A DNA stretch of 64,000 nucleotides from Melastoma dodecandrum (Eukaryota; Streptophyta; Magnoliopsida; Myrtales; Melastomataceae). The notes beneath the pieces were generated by a model that ran no database searches, was not told where the DNA came from, and worked only from the letters and a program-made list of their open reading frames with translations. A program made the translations under genes and the position numbers. Positions within the stretch are counted from its first letter, which is position 1, and each line of letters opens with the position of its first letter. The stretch is from the NCBI GenBank assembly GCA_029817715.1, contig JARUPY010000189.1, positions 1,240,001-1,304,000 on the forward strand, in the 5' to 3' direction. Shown here piece after piece: positions 1 to 10,420 of this stretch.

Positions 1-797
1 TAGGGATTAAAGATGTTGCTCATAATACGTTGAAATTCAGAAGGGGCATTTTTTAAACCAAAATGCATTACATTTCACTCATATTGTCCAAAAGGAACTG
101 TGAAAGCAGTTTTATATCTATCTTCTTCAGCTATTTGTATTTGCCAAAATCCTAATTTCATGTCAAATTTTGAAAAAAAATTTGAACTGCATAGACGGTT
201 TAAAAGATCTTTCTTATTTGGAATCGGATATCTGATCCATTTTAAAGCTTTATTTAACGGTTTGTAATTGACTACAAGTCTTGGTATACCTCTTTCAAGT
301 TCTGTATTTTTATTTACATAGAAAGCAGAACAACTCCATGGAGATTGAGATTCTCTAATAAGGCCCCTATTACAAAGATCATCATCAATTTCATTTTTGC
401 AAAGTTGGAGTAAATCTGAGTTCATATGAGAGGGTCTAGCTTTAGTTGGAATGTCTAGTTCAGAAAACCTGATTTCATAAGGAAGATATATTATGTGTTG
501 TTTTCGTGACCAAAAAGTTTGGGGGAGTGTAGAGCATACTTCATTTTTAATTTTTTTCTCAAGTAATTTGATTTTATTTAAAAGATGAGGATTTTGAAGT
601 TGTTGGTCAATTTTTATAAAACTAATTTCTTCTTTTAAAAATGTAATTTGAGCTTCTTTGTTTTTCATTAAAAGGTTAAGTTCTTTGAAAGAATGTTCTT
701 GCAGTATATTTAAATTTCTACTTTCAGGTTTTGATATAAAGGGAAAATTTATTTTATGGTTAAAAAGCATTATTAGTAATTTTACTAGTAATTCCAT
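1..797 (-). pseudogene. Pararetroviral reverse transcriptase, N-terminal half, continues past base 1
   Basis: Contains the early RT palm motifs (short run FSKFDMK followed by GFWQI) and the viral RT N-terminal region. One stop codon at about 72-74 sits where related RTs carry a tryptophan codon. Beyond it the same frame resumes with the conserved segment around FGLKNAPSEFQ and runs to the window edge. The YxDD catalytic box and RNase H would lie further left, outside the window. The enzyme would copy viral pregenomic RNA to DNA; this copy cannot because of the stop and the upstream frameshifts. Confidence 0.82.
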
Positions 798-2640
798 TAT
801 TATTAACAGAAAATTGTTGAATTAAATTCATAAAAGGAGTTCCAAGAATGACTTTTTGTTTTAAGTCTTTAACTAAAAGAAAGGATGTTTGTAACAAAAT
901 ATTATCTTTTAAAATCTCTACATTAGAAAGTTTATAATTTATTTTTAATCTATCTCCAGATGCGGATCGTAAGGTTTCTGTGGTTTTATCAAAATATTTT
1001 GTGGGAATTAATCCTTCCCTAATACAATTTAGATCGGCTCCAGTATCAAAAAGAGCAGTTGTTGATAAAATATATTCATTAGATATGCTAAGGGTAATAT
1101 TGATAATAAATTTTCGAGAGGTTATTTCAGTTAAAGCATGGAGAAAGGATTCAGAGTCATATGGAATAATAGGTTCTTTAGACTTTTCTTCTTGATGGAT
1201 AACTGGTTTAATATTATTAATTTGTTCTTGCTGGTCTTGCAAAATTTCTTTTAAAATTTGAATTTCCCTTTTTATTTCTTTAATTTCAAAAGTCAAGTCA
1301 TTTATATTTGTTGGCCTAAAAATCTGTTTCTGTTGATTTTTTCTTTTTAGAATGTCAGAGATGCTATAAATATGTTGGGAAGGGAGTTTAGGTGTTAATT
1401 TGTCTATATCAGTAGGAGTGTTTAGTTTGTCTAAAAGGGCTTGTTCTTCTTTTGTTAACATATTAATTGTTTTAGAGATTGAAGTATTATCAGAATCGCT
1501 TAAATCATTTATTTGAAGTCCTTCTTCAGATTTTAAACTTGTATCTGAATCATAATATTCGGAACTAGAGTCAATCATGAGTTGGTTTAGTTGCTGAAGG
1601 ATATTTTCTTCTATATTTAATTGGTTTATTTGATTGCGGAGTTTACAAAATCTGCTAGTATGACCTTTCTTTCCACATTTGAAACAAGTAAAGTGTTTAT
1701 TATCTCCTTTTATCCTGTTTGGAGTAGTTTGAGGTGTTTTTGGATGGGTAGTTGTAAATTTTTTGAATGGTCTTTTTGGTTTTTGAAAATATGTAGTTCT
1801 ATTTTGAAGAGGTTTTTTACGGGATTGTTTTGTAGTAGAGCAAGAGCCGTTACATGTAGGCGTTAAAGAATTGTTATATGAAGGATCATATTGTTGACAA
1901 AAATCACCAAGATCTTTTTTAGTGAAGGATTTTTCTTTTTTAAGTTGTTTTTGTAATTTAATATTATTACATAAATTTGTTCCAGTTTTGTAAATATATG
2001 AAATTAGTTCACCATAAGAAAGGGAATCAAAAGGAATTGTTTCTCCAAATTCTTCACGAAATTTGGTACGCACTTGGTTTCCAATTAAAATGGGTAATCC
2101 TGCTAAAAATTTTTCTTTCCAAAAGGGTTGGTTACAATCAGGACGAAGTAAAACTCTTTGGAGGAAAATGTCCTTATATTGTCTAAATTCTCCAAGGGAT
2201 CTACATTTTAAATTTGAAAGTAAATCGAGATTGTGATCTCTAATTACAGAAGGGTCACCAATAAAATGAGTGGAAATGGAGTAGATTAAAGTGTTTACAG
2301 AGTCTTGCATTATTTTTCCATAATCATAAAAAATAGAATGTCCATTCTCATCTGTTTTTATTGCTGTTAAGATTTCATTTCTTTGGTCTTGGGTTAAATA
2401 GTTATCCCACCATCCTTTTAATGTTCCAGTAAAACCAGCAATTAAAAAGTATGCTACTTGCTGGTCAGAAAATTCAGAATTTGTTCGATAAGTTGTGGCA
2501 CACATAGCCATTTGTGAGAGAATTTGTATTAGATTATGTTCAGAAATTCCATCAATATTCCATTCGTAAATGGCTTCAGAAGTATATTTATTTTGAAATT
2601 TTACATGTGATTCTTCTGTTATTAAATCAGGAGGTGTTGC
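760..2640 (-). pseudogene. Pararetroviral coat protein with zinc knuckle plus aspartic protease
   Basis: The frame is open from about 2640 although the first ATG is at 2511. The N-terminal two thirds resembles a caulimovirid capsid core with a Trp-Trp pair (about residues 34-35 from the ATG). A CCHC zinc knuckle follows, C-X2-C-X4-H-X4-C, at about residues 276-289, in a Lys/Arg-rich setting, as expected for nucleic acid packaging. Near residue 490 the motif DTGAD marks the retropepsin active site that would process the polyprotein. The stop at 760 falls inside a 38-base overlap with the RT frame (75-797), a -1/+1 shift that in relatives is usually not present, so it is read here as a mutation. 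Confidence 0.8.
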
Positions 2641-3187
2641 TCTTGAATAGTATAATTTTTTGGGGTTCTTTCAAGGAAAGTTTGTTTAAAATAGGATCTT
2701 TTTCTTCAGTCTCAGATAGAGAGATTTGATTTAAAACTGAAACAAAAGGTTCATCAATTTTTAAAGGTCCGGGCACTCTTGGGGTGTCAAAAACTAGTTT
2801 TTTCGATTTTTCAGCTAGATGTTTATCTCTCTTTATTTTAGCAGCATTAAGAAATTCTTTGCTAAAATGTGGTGGCAATTCAAAAGTTTTAAACAAAAGA
2901 GATTATAATGGCTTAGATATAGTTGAATTTTGGGGTAGAGTATGATGTATTAGGGTTTATATTTTATTTAATTTAATTCCTAAAGTATGAACATATTGAT
3001 TTGTAAAATTATTTTGCTCAATTATTTTGTTGAACTCTTTATGACTTTCTTCATATGAGAGAATTTTAAATGGAGTAGCCGATATTTCTAACCCATTATG
3101 AGCTATTTTTAGTTTTCTTAATGGGGGATGATTGGATTCAATAATCTCACCATTATCAAGTTTCCATTGAATTGTTTTATCTATCAC
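2627..3187 (-). pseudogene. Pararetroviral linker between movement and coat domains, frameshifted
   Basis: Two short open stretches (3187-2957 and 2896-2627) lie in the expected place between movement and coat domains on the same strand, with viral-like Lys/Glu-rich composition. A stop-rich gap separates them, and a frame change near 2650 separates the second from the coat frame, which stays open from about 2640. I recognise no catalytic motif here. The assignment rests on position and on strand continuity with the flanking viral domains. Confidence 0.55.
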
Positions 3188-3544
3188 ATTTATTTCTTAG
3201 GATTTAAATAATATTCTTCTAACCATTGAAAGAAAAACATATGTTCTTCAATTTCTTCAAAGAATTCATAAAATTGACTTTTAATAATAGTTCTTTGTTC
3301 ATTATTAAATGTTTTGAAAAACCAATTTTTAAATTCTGTATTTTTCTCGGTCTGGTTTAAAAATTTTGCTTAAAACATTGCATTCAGGATCATCCATTTG
3401 AGATGGAGTTGGTTCTAGTGATCCTGGATCTAAATTAGTAGTTTGATAAATTGGTTGTGTAATTCCTGAATTTATTTTCAATCCATGGAGACTGGGTGGG
3501 GCAGACGGGATTGTCCCACTGAAATCATTTCTAATGAAGGACAG

Positions 3545-4471
3545 TTATAAATCGACAGAAGGTCTGGAAGTAGATCTTTGGAATGAAGATCTTGCCGTAG
3601 CAAGTGAGGAAGAATCAAAAGACATTCTTGAAAATTGAATAGTCACTTTTCCTTCTGGATGTTGGATCACACTAGTTGCATTGGAGTTTTGTATAGATTG
3701 TTGGGGAATAGAATTATCTAATACCCATGCTTCGGGAAGAGTAACATCCTTCCAATGAATAGTTTTTGGAACAACATAATTGGACCTTTGAAGATCTGTT
3801 TGTAAAAGTAAAGTTTCTCCTTTTGGGGCTGATTTTAAAGAGTTTATGTGGAAAGTGGATGCCATAGCTTTATAATGAAGTCTAAAAATTAGTGCTATGG
3901 GAACTGATCCTTCTTCTAAGAAATAATTAAAAGTTTTAATTTGAAGTGTTAAACATTTCATAATATTTAGTTCTCTAAGATAAACTGTTAGGTTTGGAAA
4001 ACAATCAAAATTGATTGGTCCATTACACATACTTCTCTCAACTGTGGCTAAAATAGAGTCTTCATAACGAAGATGCCTAGCGTCTCGCAAAACTAGTAGA
4101 AGAGAAGTGTTTAATCCTTCTTTTACCAAAGGTTTAATACCTATTTGGACCATTCCAAAATGAAGATAGTTAAATTTCTTAGCATGCTTCTTAACAGATT
4201 CAGGATTTAATAAAGAAATGGTGGAATAGGTTTGTGTGAGAGGAATTTGTCTTTCCTCTGTGTTAATTATATAATCATTTATTTTAAAAAGTTTTTTAAA
4301 TGTTGATTGTTGATAGATTTCTTCATATTTTACTTTTGGTATACTCCATTTATTTATAAATTTGTTGAAATCTGCTATTGTAGTTTCTTCACTATTCAAA
4401 GGGGCTTCATTCCGAGAAAATTCAGAAAGGGAATTGGTTGAGGAAGAATTTGTCCTTCGTAATAGATTCAT
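3545..4471 (-). pseudogene. Pararetroviral movement protein domain (30K superfamily), 308 codons open
   Basis: This is the most intact open frame of the viral copy. In the family the protein forms tubules or enlarges plasmodesmata so that virus can pass between cells. The central part shows the 30K-superfamily pattern of a conserved aspartate (in the short motif LRDAR, about residue 130) followed by a Gly-containing strand region (about residues 145-170). The start is the first ATG after the viral leader, about 57 bases from the inverted repeat at 4529. In related viruses this domain is the N-terminal part of a polyprotein; here the downstream frame closes at 3545, and the link to the coat domain is broken by stops. 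Classed as a pseudogene because the locus as a whole is dead. Confidence 0.8.
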
Positions 4472-4528
4472 TTTTGTTTGAAAACTTTCTTTGAAGATCT
4501 CTGGGATGGATATGTATCAGTTTTTCAG

Positions 4529-4721
4529 GTGTGCTATACTAACGGTCTTACGCTCACTTCTGCCGTAAAAGCACCGAGAACCTTAGAGGCTAGATCTATC
4601 GCAAGGATCTTAAAAGATAGTTTTAAAACAAAAGAGTATCTAATAAAATTAGATTGGGTTTTTTCCTTTGTCTCTTCTGGGGGCATTCTGGTATTAGAGC
4701 AAGACCGTTAATATAGCACAC
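4529..4721. repeat. Short inverted repeat of viral leader with tRNA-Met-type primer-binding site
   Basis: The outer 21 bases of this 193-bp segment are inverted copies with one mismatch (left GTGTGCTATACTAACGGTCT, right its complement at 4701-4721). Next to the right arm, 4690-4701 reads TGGTATTAGAGC, 11 of 12 matches to the plant initiator tRNA-Met primer-binding site used by caulimovirids. The left arm runs straight into the leader of the minus-strand movement protein. The simplest reading is two viral leader copies in opposite orientation, not an independent MITE: no target duplication is seen and both arms abut viral sequence. Confidence 0.6.
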
Positions 4722-5074
4722 TATGTAAATAAAAATGCAGAACTTGAAAGAGGTATACCAAGACATTATTCCCATTGAAAGATCTATCCAGTTTGCTGAC
4801 AAATTTCCTAATATAATTTTAAACAAAAAGCAATTACAAAGATTTCTGGATAGTCTAAACTATGTAATAGATTTTGTTCCAAACTTAAATATTATTTGTA
4901 AACCATTACACCAAAGATTAAGGAAAAATCATGTCCCTTGGGCTGATGAACAAACCAAAGAAGTAAAATAAATTAAAATCCTCGTAAAAGAAATTCCTTG
5001 CTTATACATAGCCAATCCTTCTGCATTTAAAATAGTTGAGACTGATGCATCTGATGTCGGATATGGATGCATTC
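4722..5074 (+). pseudogene. Plus-strand pararetroviral RT/RNase H fragment with internal deletion
   Basis: Bases 4722-4764 nearly duplicate part of the minus-strand RT segment (complement of about 284-325), but on the opposite strand. The sequence then jumps to the RT thumb/connection region and, after a stop near 4969, to the start of an RNase H-like domain with a conserved Asp in the short motif ETDASDVG at about 5037-5060. The palm with YxDD is deleted. The fragment ends in a TA microsatellite. It is a rearranged, non-functional piece of the same or a sister virus. Confidence 0.75.

Positions 5075-5107
<33 letters not shown>
5075..5107. repeat. (TA)n microsatellite
   Basis: Alternating TA run with one CA interruption; it terminates the plus-strand viral fragment. 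Confidence 0.95.
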
Positions 5108-5261
5108 TAGGATTTTGTCATCGCGTGCTCTCGTTAAAGAGTAAACAAATATAAAAATATAATTAAAAACACCTTAATTGACCACCATGACCTAAAGCAT
5201 AAGTAAATTAGTCGTCTTCTCCTCTCCCACCTTCTGTTTTTCTCATTCCCCATGAGAGCAG

Positions 5262-5518
5262 TAACCACCTCTTCCGCCCTCAGACTCTGATGCTGCTGCT
5301 ATGCAAAATCCTGCTGGGCTTGTGCCCTAACATGAGTCCGTACGTGGACTTGAGTTTGAGGGCGACGGTGAAGCCACGAAAGACTTTGAGAGAACCCTTC
5401 AGCTTATCCGCACCGGCTGCCGTGATGTCCTCGTAGGTTGTGGCCCATCCAGAGTTGACAGCCTCCGAGGACTGTGAGAACGGCAGCCACTTCGGCGGAA
5501 TGAAGACCAGCCATGGGG
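5262..5518 (-). pseudogene. Unidentified plant gene fragment
   Basis: On the minus strand, from about 5518 down to 5262, one frame stays open for about 85 codons with coding-like composition (for example the short run NSGWATTYEDITAAGA). It is GC-richer than its surroundings. No ATG in this frame opens it; the ATG at 5513 is in another frame that stops after 36 codons. The flank just upstream (5533-5600) contains several GGCCCA boxes typical of plant promoters of growth genes. I do not recognise the family. It may be the first-exon remnant of a gene whose promoter is still visible. Confidence 0.4.
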
Positions 5519-5532
5519 GAGAAAATATTGGT

Positions 5533-8170
5533 GGTCCGAATTGGGCCCACTCTTGGGCTACAAATTTATGGGCCTATGTCTACCTCAGCAATGCGGCCCA
5601 AACCGCCTTTATGGAGCGATCGCCACTGGATGAACAAAATTTGAATTTAAATTATTAAATTGTGTGATCACTTATTTCTACACACGTGCGTTGAAGAATT
5701 TACCCCCTAATTACCTCCTCTTTCCTTACGATTTCGTCAAAAATAACTTATTTCTTTCTTCCAGTATGTTATCATTGTTTTCTTACATTACTAAATTTGA
5801 CGTTTGCTTCCATTTTGGTCTCTTTGAGAACTACCGTCACATGATTTGAATCCGGAAAGCTTGTTAATTAAGTAAGTATAAAAATCATTAGTCTCTAAAA
5901 GCCCGTGAATGAAAGGAACAACCGTAAGAGAAATGTCACGACTGTGTTATGGCAACAAAAAAGAAGAAAAGAAAAAGAACAATCACACGTTCTACACAAT
6001 GAATTCCTGTCCCCACCTTCTATAGCAAGAAGGATCAAAAAGCAACGTGATTCAATAAGAATGAACCCCCCCCCCCCCCCCCCAAAAAAAAAAAAAAAAA
6101 AAAAAAACGAACAGAACAAAAAGAATAAATCAAGCAGCATGTGACAAAAAAAGCCAAAAGCAAATCCTAATAATCCCCCAAATCGTCGCATGAGGGTCAG
6201 CGGGGCGCCTACCTGTCCGTCCCTTACGGCCACAACCGAAACGGACGACCGAAGAGAGCCTTGTTTCCACCCAGCTGGCGAAATGCACCGAACCGACCAT
6301 CTTGGATAATGCTCATCACGCCGTTCTGATCTCTTCCAGAAGAATCGTATCACAACATACATAGTTCCTGTGAGAACGAGGACAAACCAGACCTGTCAAG
6401 CAGGAATTAAATTCTCATGTCCACCGAAATCAATCAATACCCAGAACTTTGGTAGGACCACAATCGGATGCCAGGTCTTAATCATCCACGCAAATTGTCC
6501 AGACATACAGCACTAACAAAACCTTGTCTTTAGCAAGCGAATCAGATGTAATAAGCAGCTAGATTAATCTGGAAAGACAAACAAATTATATTGCATTTTG
6601 AAAGAAAAAAAGGAGTACTTAAGAAGCGCCCACATGCATGCAATGCTCCCAATTCCTTACGTCGTCAACCAACTTGCCACATGTTGATAGGCTGTCAGGA
6701 AAGAATCATCAAATTCAATCTCTCTCCCAACCCTCACCAGAAGTAGATTATTCAACCCAGTTCTGATCTGCTCTTCCATAATCACATCCAAATTCAACCA
6801 CCGGGTGGGGAAGGCTAAGAAATTCCACTTTATTTCACCAAAACATCATCACATGGTCCATAAAAAAGAAAGACTATCTCACCTAAACGATCTCTCCTTG
6901 ATTTTTTTTTATTTTTTTAAAGAAGTGAAAGAACAGTGGTGTAAGCCAAATAGCCAAGGGGCCCCCCATTACCCTAATTGCCACCTAAACAAGCAAAGGG
7001 AAGAGACAAAGTGGGTGTGAGGGAGGGTAGTTCACAAGTATTCCGCCGCTGCCACCAAAGCAGAAGCAAAAACTCTTAACGTGAAAGGCAACTAAGTCAG
7101 CTCTTCCTTTTCCCTATTCCCCCATTCACTATTATATAATCTCCCTGTGGAACCTTCCCAATGCCATTGTTTGGCAATGTAGGAGGTCCCCACCTCAGCC
7201 TCCCACTTTTTAAATATGGTTGCTCTTTTCCCCTGCCAACTGTCATGGAAGAAAGCAAAAGTGTCCCTCTGAGTTCTGACCCTTCCTTTCTCTCTCAGGA
7301 CAGATTGGCAAATTTTGACACTTCTTCACATGTGCCCGCCCCTTTCCCCACCTTTGTGCTTGTTCGGTGCGATCACTATTGACACAACTCAATCCCACTC
7401 ACACATTAATCATATACATCACCTAAAGAGATGGGGAGGAATCTGTCGCATTCCTTCCTTTTCCCTACCTTTTATCAATCACCCAATAAATGAAACTCAC
7501 GGCCTTATTCCTAAAAGCATACCAGAGATTTCCCTCATCAGGATCAGGATTTGACCCCGTAAAATGGTCATTTTTTGTCTTTTCCATGATGTAGAAAACA
7601 ACTCTTCCCAGTTAAAAAAAATCTGTCCAAATCCTAGAAGTTAATGCAAAACTAATCGACTAATAATCCAATAGACGAATAGAAAGTACTCATCTCTATC
7701 AAGGTCATTGTTTTTTACTTGTAAAAATTGGGACTTTCTGTTCTACGAGTGGATCCAAACTAACTCTGCCCGAATACGTTTCCATCGAACCACGACAAGA
7801 TAGCTACAATGTCGCAGAATTCACGGCAAGTACAAATCACCCAATGACGACAAACAAGCATATCCTTTTTTTTTGCTTTTTTACATCTGTGAATTTGCTG
7901 GGCAACAACAATGATGGAAGGGGAATCCAATGAAGTTCAACAAGAGGTCGAGGTGATAAATCGGTGCAGATTTTTTCTCACTCGGTTCAGAACCACAGGA
8001 CATGACATGATTAGTCTGAATGGACAAATCACCAATCACCCAACAATGTAAAAAAAGTGAAAAAAAAAAGCTAAAAATGAAATTAATGGGAAACAAATGG
8101 AAGAAAGATGAAGATTTACCAGTGAATTTAGTCATCGAGGAAACAAAATTGGCCGCTTCAAAACCGATCG
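5533..8170. other. Intergenic region with homopolymers; no supported gene
   Basis: AT-rich spacer between the viral locus and the first GATL gene. It holds a run of 18 C followed by 24 A at 6066-6107. On the minus strand between about 6375 and 6235 some frames look mildly coding-like (one ends in a natural stop at about 6235) but no exon could be supported. The part next to 8170 is the likely 3' UTR of the minus-strand GATL. Confidence 0.6.
6066..6107. repeat. Homopolymer pair C18-A24
   Basis: Eighteen C followed directly by 24 A on the plus strand. Confidence 0.95.
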
Positions 8171-9253
8171 TCAGCTGGAGTAACCGTACAGATCATAGGG
8201 GGCCCAGAGTGCATCCAACGGGCACGGTTGCTTCGAGTCAAGCCGCAACCATGGTTTTCCACTGCCAGACCAGTGGAGGAGGCTGACTGGACCTGGATGC
8301 AGAGCGCGGCAGCTGCCTCGCACATTGTCGCCGCCAAGGCCATGCTGATTCCACCGATGATCGATTGGTGCTATGTGCCCACCGAAAACCAAGAGGAACG
8401 GCGGGAGCGACCCCAGCTCATAAATCCTCTCCTTCTTCTGTATCTCCATCCACTTCTCAATCCTTTTAGTGTATCCCACACGCCTCCACTTGACGAGGTC
8501 TATCACCATCACACCCGTGTTGAAATAACACAGCTGTCGGTCAGAGAAGGTCCCCGAGAGTCGCTTGTTCGACCAGAATCTGTCGGTGAAGTACTTTGAG
8601 AAATTCGCGTGACAATATTCCGGAGCCCCGATGGTCTTCTTACCCAGACTGGTTGACCAAAGCTTCCCGATGTCATCGACGACCACCAGATCCGAGTCCA
8701 AGTAGATCACCCTGGCAACACAGGGTTCAAGCAGATCCGCCAGGTAATTCCGGGCATAATTCAAGGGCTGCTGCAGCGCTTGCCTGACAGATGTGGAGAT
8801 AAGGTCCTTCACAATATTCGGATCAAAGTAATAAACCTCGAAATTGAGATTGGGGAAAATGGAGGCCACTAGGGTTTCCAGACTAGTCTCGGACACGAGG
8901 AAGTGAAAGAAGATGCTATCCGGACACCGGGAGTGCTGCAAAATCGAATGGACGGCCGCCATCGATCCACGAAGGTACTCCACGTCGAGTGTGATCGCCA
9001 CATGGACGAGGCCGGGATCACAGACACCCGGCTTCCCACGGGAGCGGCTGCATCCCCCGGCATTGCCAAACGGGGGAGCCTTTCTGAAGGAAAACTGCAA
9101 ATGCAATTCCGACTGTGACAGGTGGAACCTCGGCCCGTCGATCTGCGACGACCGTATGGCTTCGGCAGGAGGGAAGGACTGAAACGACGGCGATAGGACG
9201 ACCATCATCATAGCCGCGGAGAAGAACCCGGAGAATCTGAGGATCCAAAGCAT
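8171..9253 (-). CDS. Galacturonosyltransferase-like protein (GATL5/6 type), GT8
   Basis: Single-exon gene for 360 residues. GATL proteins are Golgi/secretory family GT8 enzymes that act in pectin or xylan synthesis. A hydrophobic N-terminal anchor or signal covers about residues 5-25. The DxD metal/nucleotide-sugar site is DSD at residues 186-188 in [11 protein letters not shown]. Further family blocks are [10 protein letters not shown], the [10 protein letters not shown] block, [10 protein letters not shown] and the C-terminal [11 protein letters not shown]. The start at 9253 ([15 protein letters not shown]) was chosen because the plus-strand paralogue and remembered Arabidopsis GATL6 begin the same way; the frame is open 90 codons further upstream, but that part is Arg-rich and unlike the family. 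It is divergent from the guanylyltransferase gene 1.2 kb away. Confidence 0.93.
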   Translation of the reverse strand: MLWILRFSGFFSAAMMMVVLSPSFQSFPPAEAIRSSQIDGPRFHLSQSELHLQFSFRKAPPFGNAGGCSRSRGKPGVCDPGLVHVAITLDVEYLRGSMAAVHSILQHSRCPDSIFFHFLVSETSLETLVASIFPNLNFEVYYFDPNIVKDLISTSVRQALQQPLNYARNYLADLLEPCVARVIYLDSDLVVVDDIGKLWSTSLGKKTIGAPEYCHANFSKYFTDRFWSNKRLSGTFSDRQLCYFNTGVMVIDLVKWRRVGYTKRIEKWMEIQKKERIYELGSLPPFLLVFGGHIAPIDHRWNQHGLGGDNVRGSCRALHPGPVSLLHWSGSGKPWLRLDSKQPCPLDALWAPYDLYGYSS

Positions 9254-10420
9254 CGTAAACGTGGAAACCCTCCTCTTTGCGGGATGGAAACCGAAAGAAA
9301 ACCAATCCGCCGACAACAGCAGAGTCGATCGAAGGAACTCGAGCGGCCCCCTTGATTCCGCCAGACTATAATCCAATCCAATCCAAGTAACTCCTCCAAC
9401 TCCGACCCCCCGAGGTTGCAACGCTCCACAAAGAAAAACCAAAACCCGAACCCGAACGATCACATCATTTCCATTCCTCAAAACAAAACGACGCGGCCAC
9501 CGTCGCCGCCACCGTGACGGCAATCAAACTAGAAACCGAGACAGAGACAGCGACCATCACCAACGCCGCGGGAAATGCCGATACTTCCAGGAAATGCAGG
9601 TTGTTACGGAGGACTGCGATGAAGACAGACGGCGGTGGAAGAAGAAGAACGAGAAGAAGTCGATGATGATGACGGTGGTGATGGTGGAAGACAGCGGTGC
9701 GGAGTGACAGAGGGAGAAGAAGCGGGGTTAGATAGAGAATGAGAGAGGGCTAAAATTTCGTTTTGGGATTAATTGGCAGTCCATTTCACAACCTCCTCCT
9801 ATATATCAATTTTTTTCTAATGTACATTTTTCTAACGCACCAACTGACACGTTAAAATTTTTATTTCAGATTGGGACACGGCTGATTGCAGTGAAATTTA
9901 CTAAACGTGCATTGATTTTGACGTGTCCATTGTCGCGTACGAATACGTAAAATGTCGCTCATAGTAAGATCGCATTTAAAAAAAAAATCGGACGTACAAA
10001 CCTCCGTTTTCTTTCCTAACTTGTTACGATGAAATTACGCGATCAAAATAATTACTCAAATATTCGGTAATATATCTAGGAAGGAAATTCTCACTGGAAA
10101 ACCCTCCGTTGCCGCCACAATCCCTCTCGACGGCGTTCGTCGGATTCTTCTTCTTAAGCAGGTTGCTTCCTCAGCTCCCCCTCGCGTTCGCGACGCCGTT
10201 CGACGGAATCGGAGCGTTTGATTGCTCGGCGTTGATTTTGTTCCTAATAACTTAACAATTACTGGATTTTGGAGTTTCTTTTGGGTTCCGCTGTGGACTG
10301 TTCGTCGAACAAGCGATCAAGAAGCTGAAACGCGAGAAAACTAGTGGAGTTTTGTTTCGATTATTTTCTGTGGATTTACTGCTGATTCCCCTATTTGTTC
10401 GTCTTGTTCTGCGAGGGCAG
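9254..10420. promoter_or_regulatory. Shared spacer between divergent GATL and THG1-like genes
   Basis: About 1.17 kb between two genes transcribed away from each other, so both promoters and 5' leaders must be here. GATL-side leader is GC-rich (9254-9750); the middle (9770-10080) is AT-rich; the THG1-side leader (about 10080-10420) is pyrimidine-rich. No single TATA box could be assigned with confidence. Confidence 0.55.

Larger units (their letters stand above)
1..4528 (-). mobile_element. Endogenous pararetrovirus (Caulimoviridae), degraded, runs off left edge
   Basis: On the minus strand the order is movement protein, coat protein with zinc knuckle, aspartic protease, then reverse transcriptase, which is the order of plant pararetroviruses with one long polyprotein (petuvirus/florendovirus-like). 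No integrase or LTR is seen, which fits an integrated virus and not an LTR retrotransposon. The frame is broken several times: between the movement and coat parts (about 2.95-3.5 kb), near 2650, at the protease-RT junction (about 790), and by a stop codon near 70 where the RT frame otherwise continues toward base 1. It is therefore an inert fossil in this copy. The genus is my inference from gene order. The right end meets an inverted leader segment at 4529. Confidence 0.88.

Noticed and set aside
4529..4721. A short MITE with 21-bp terminal inverted repeats
   Set aside because: No target duplication, and both arms join viral leader or RT sequence with a primer-binding site, so inverted viral leaders explain it better.
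5895..6362. Minus-strand 155-codon frame ending in a hydrophobic, Gly-rich and Phe-rich tail
   Set aside because: The tail is produced by the C18-A24 homopolymer; no splice sites or family motifs support a protein. A different frame on the same strand looks slightly better but is also unsupported.
8228..9305. Several plus- and minus-strand frames over the first GATL gene
   Set aside because: They are shadows in other frames of a clearly conserved coding region.
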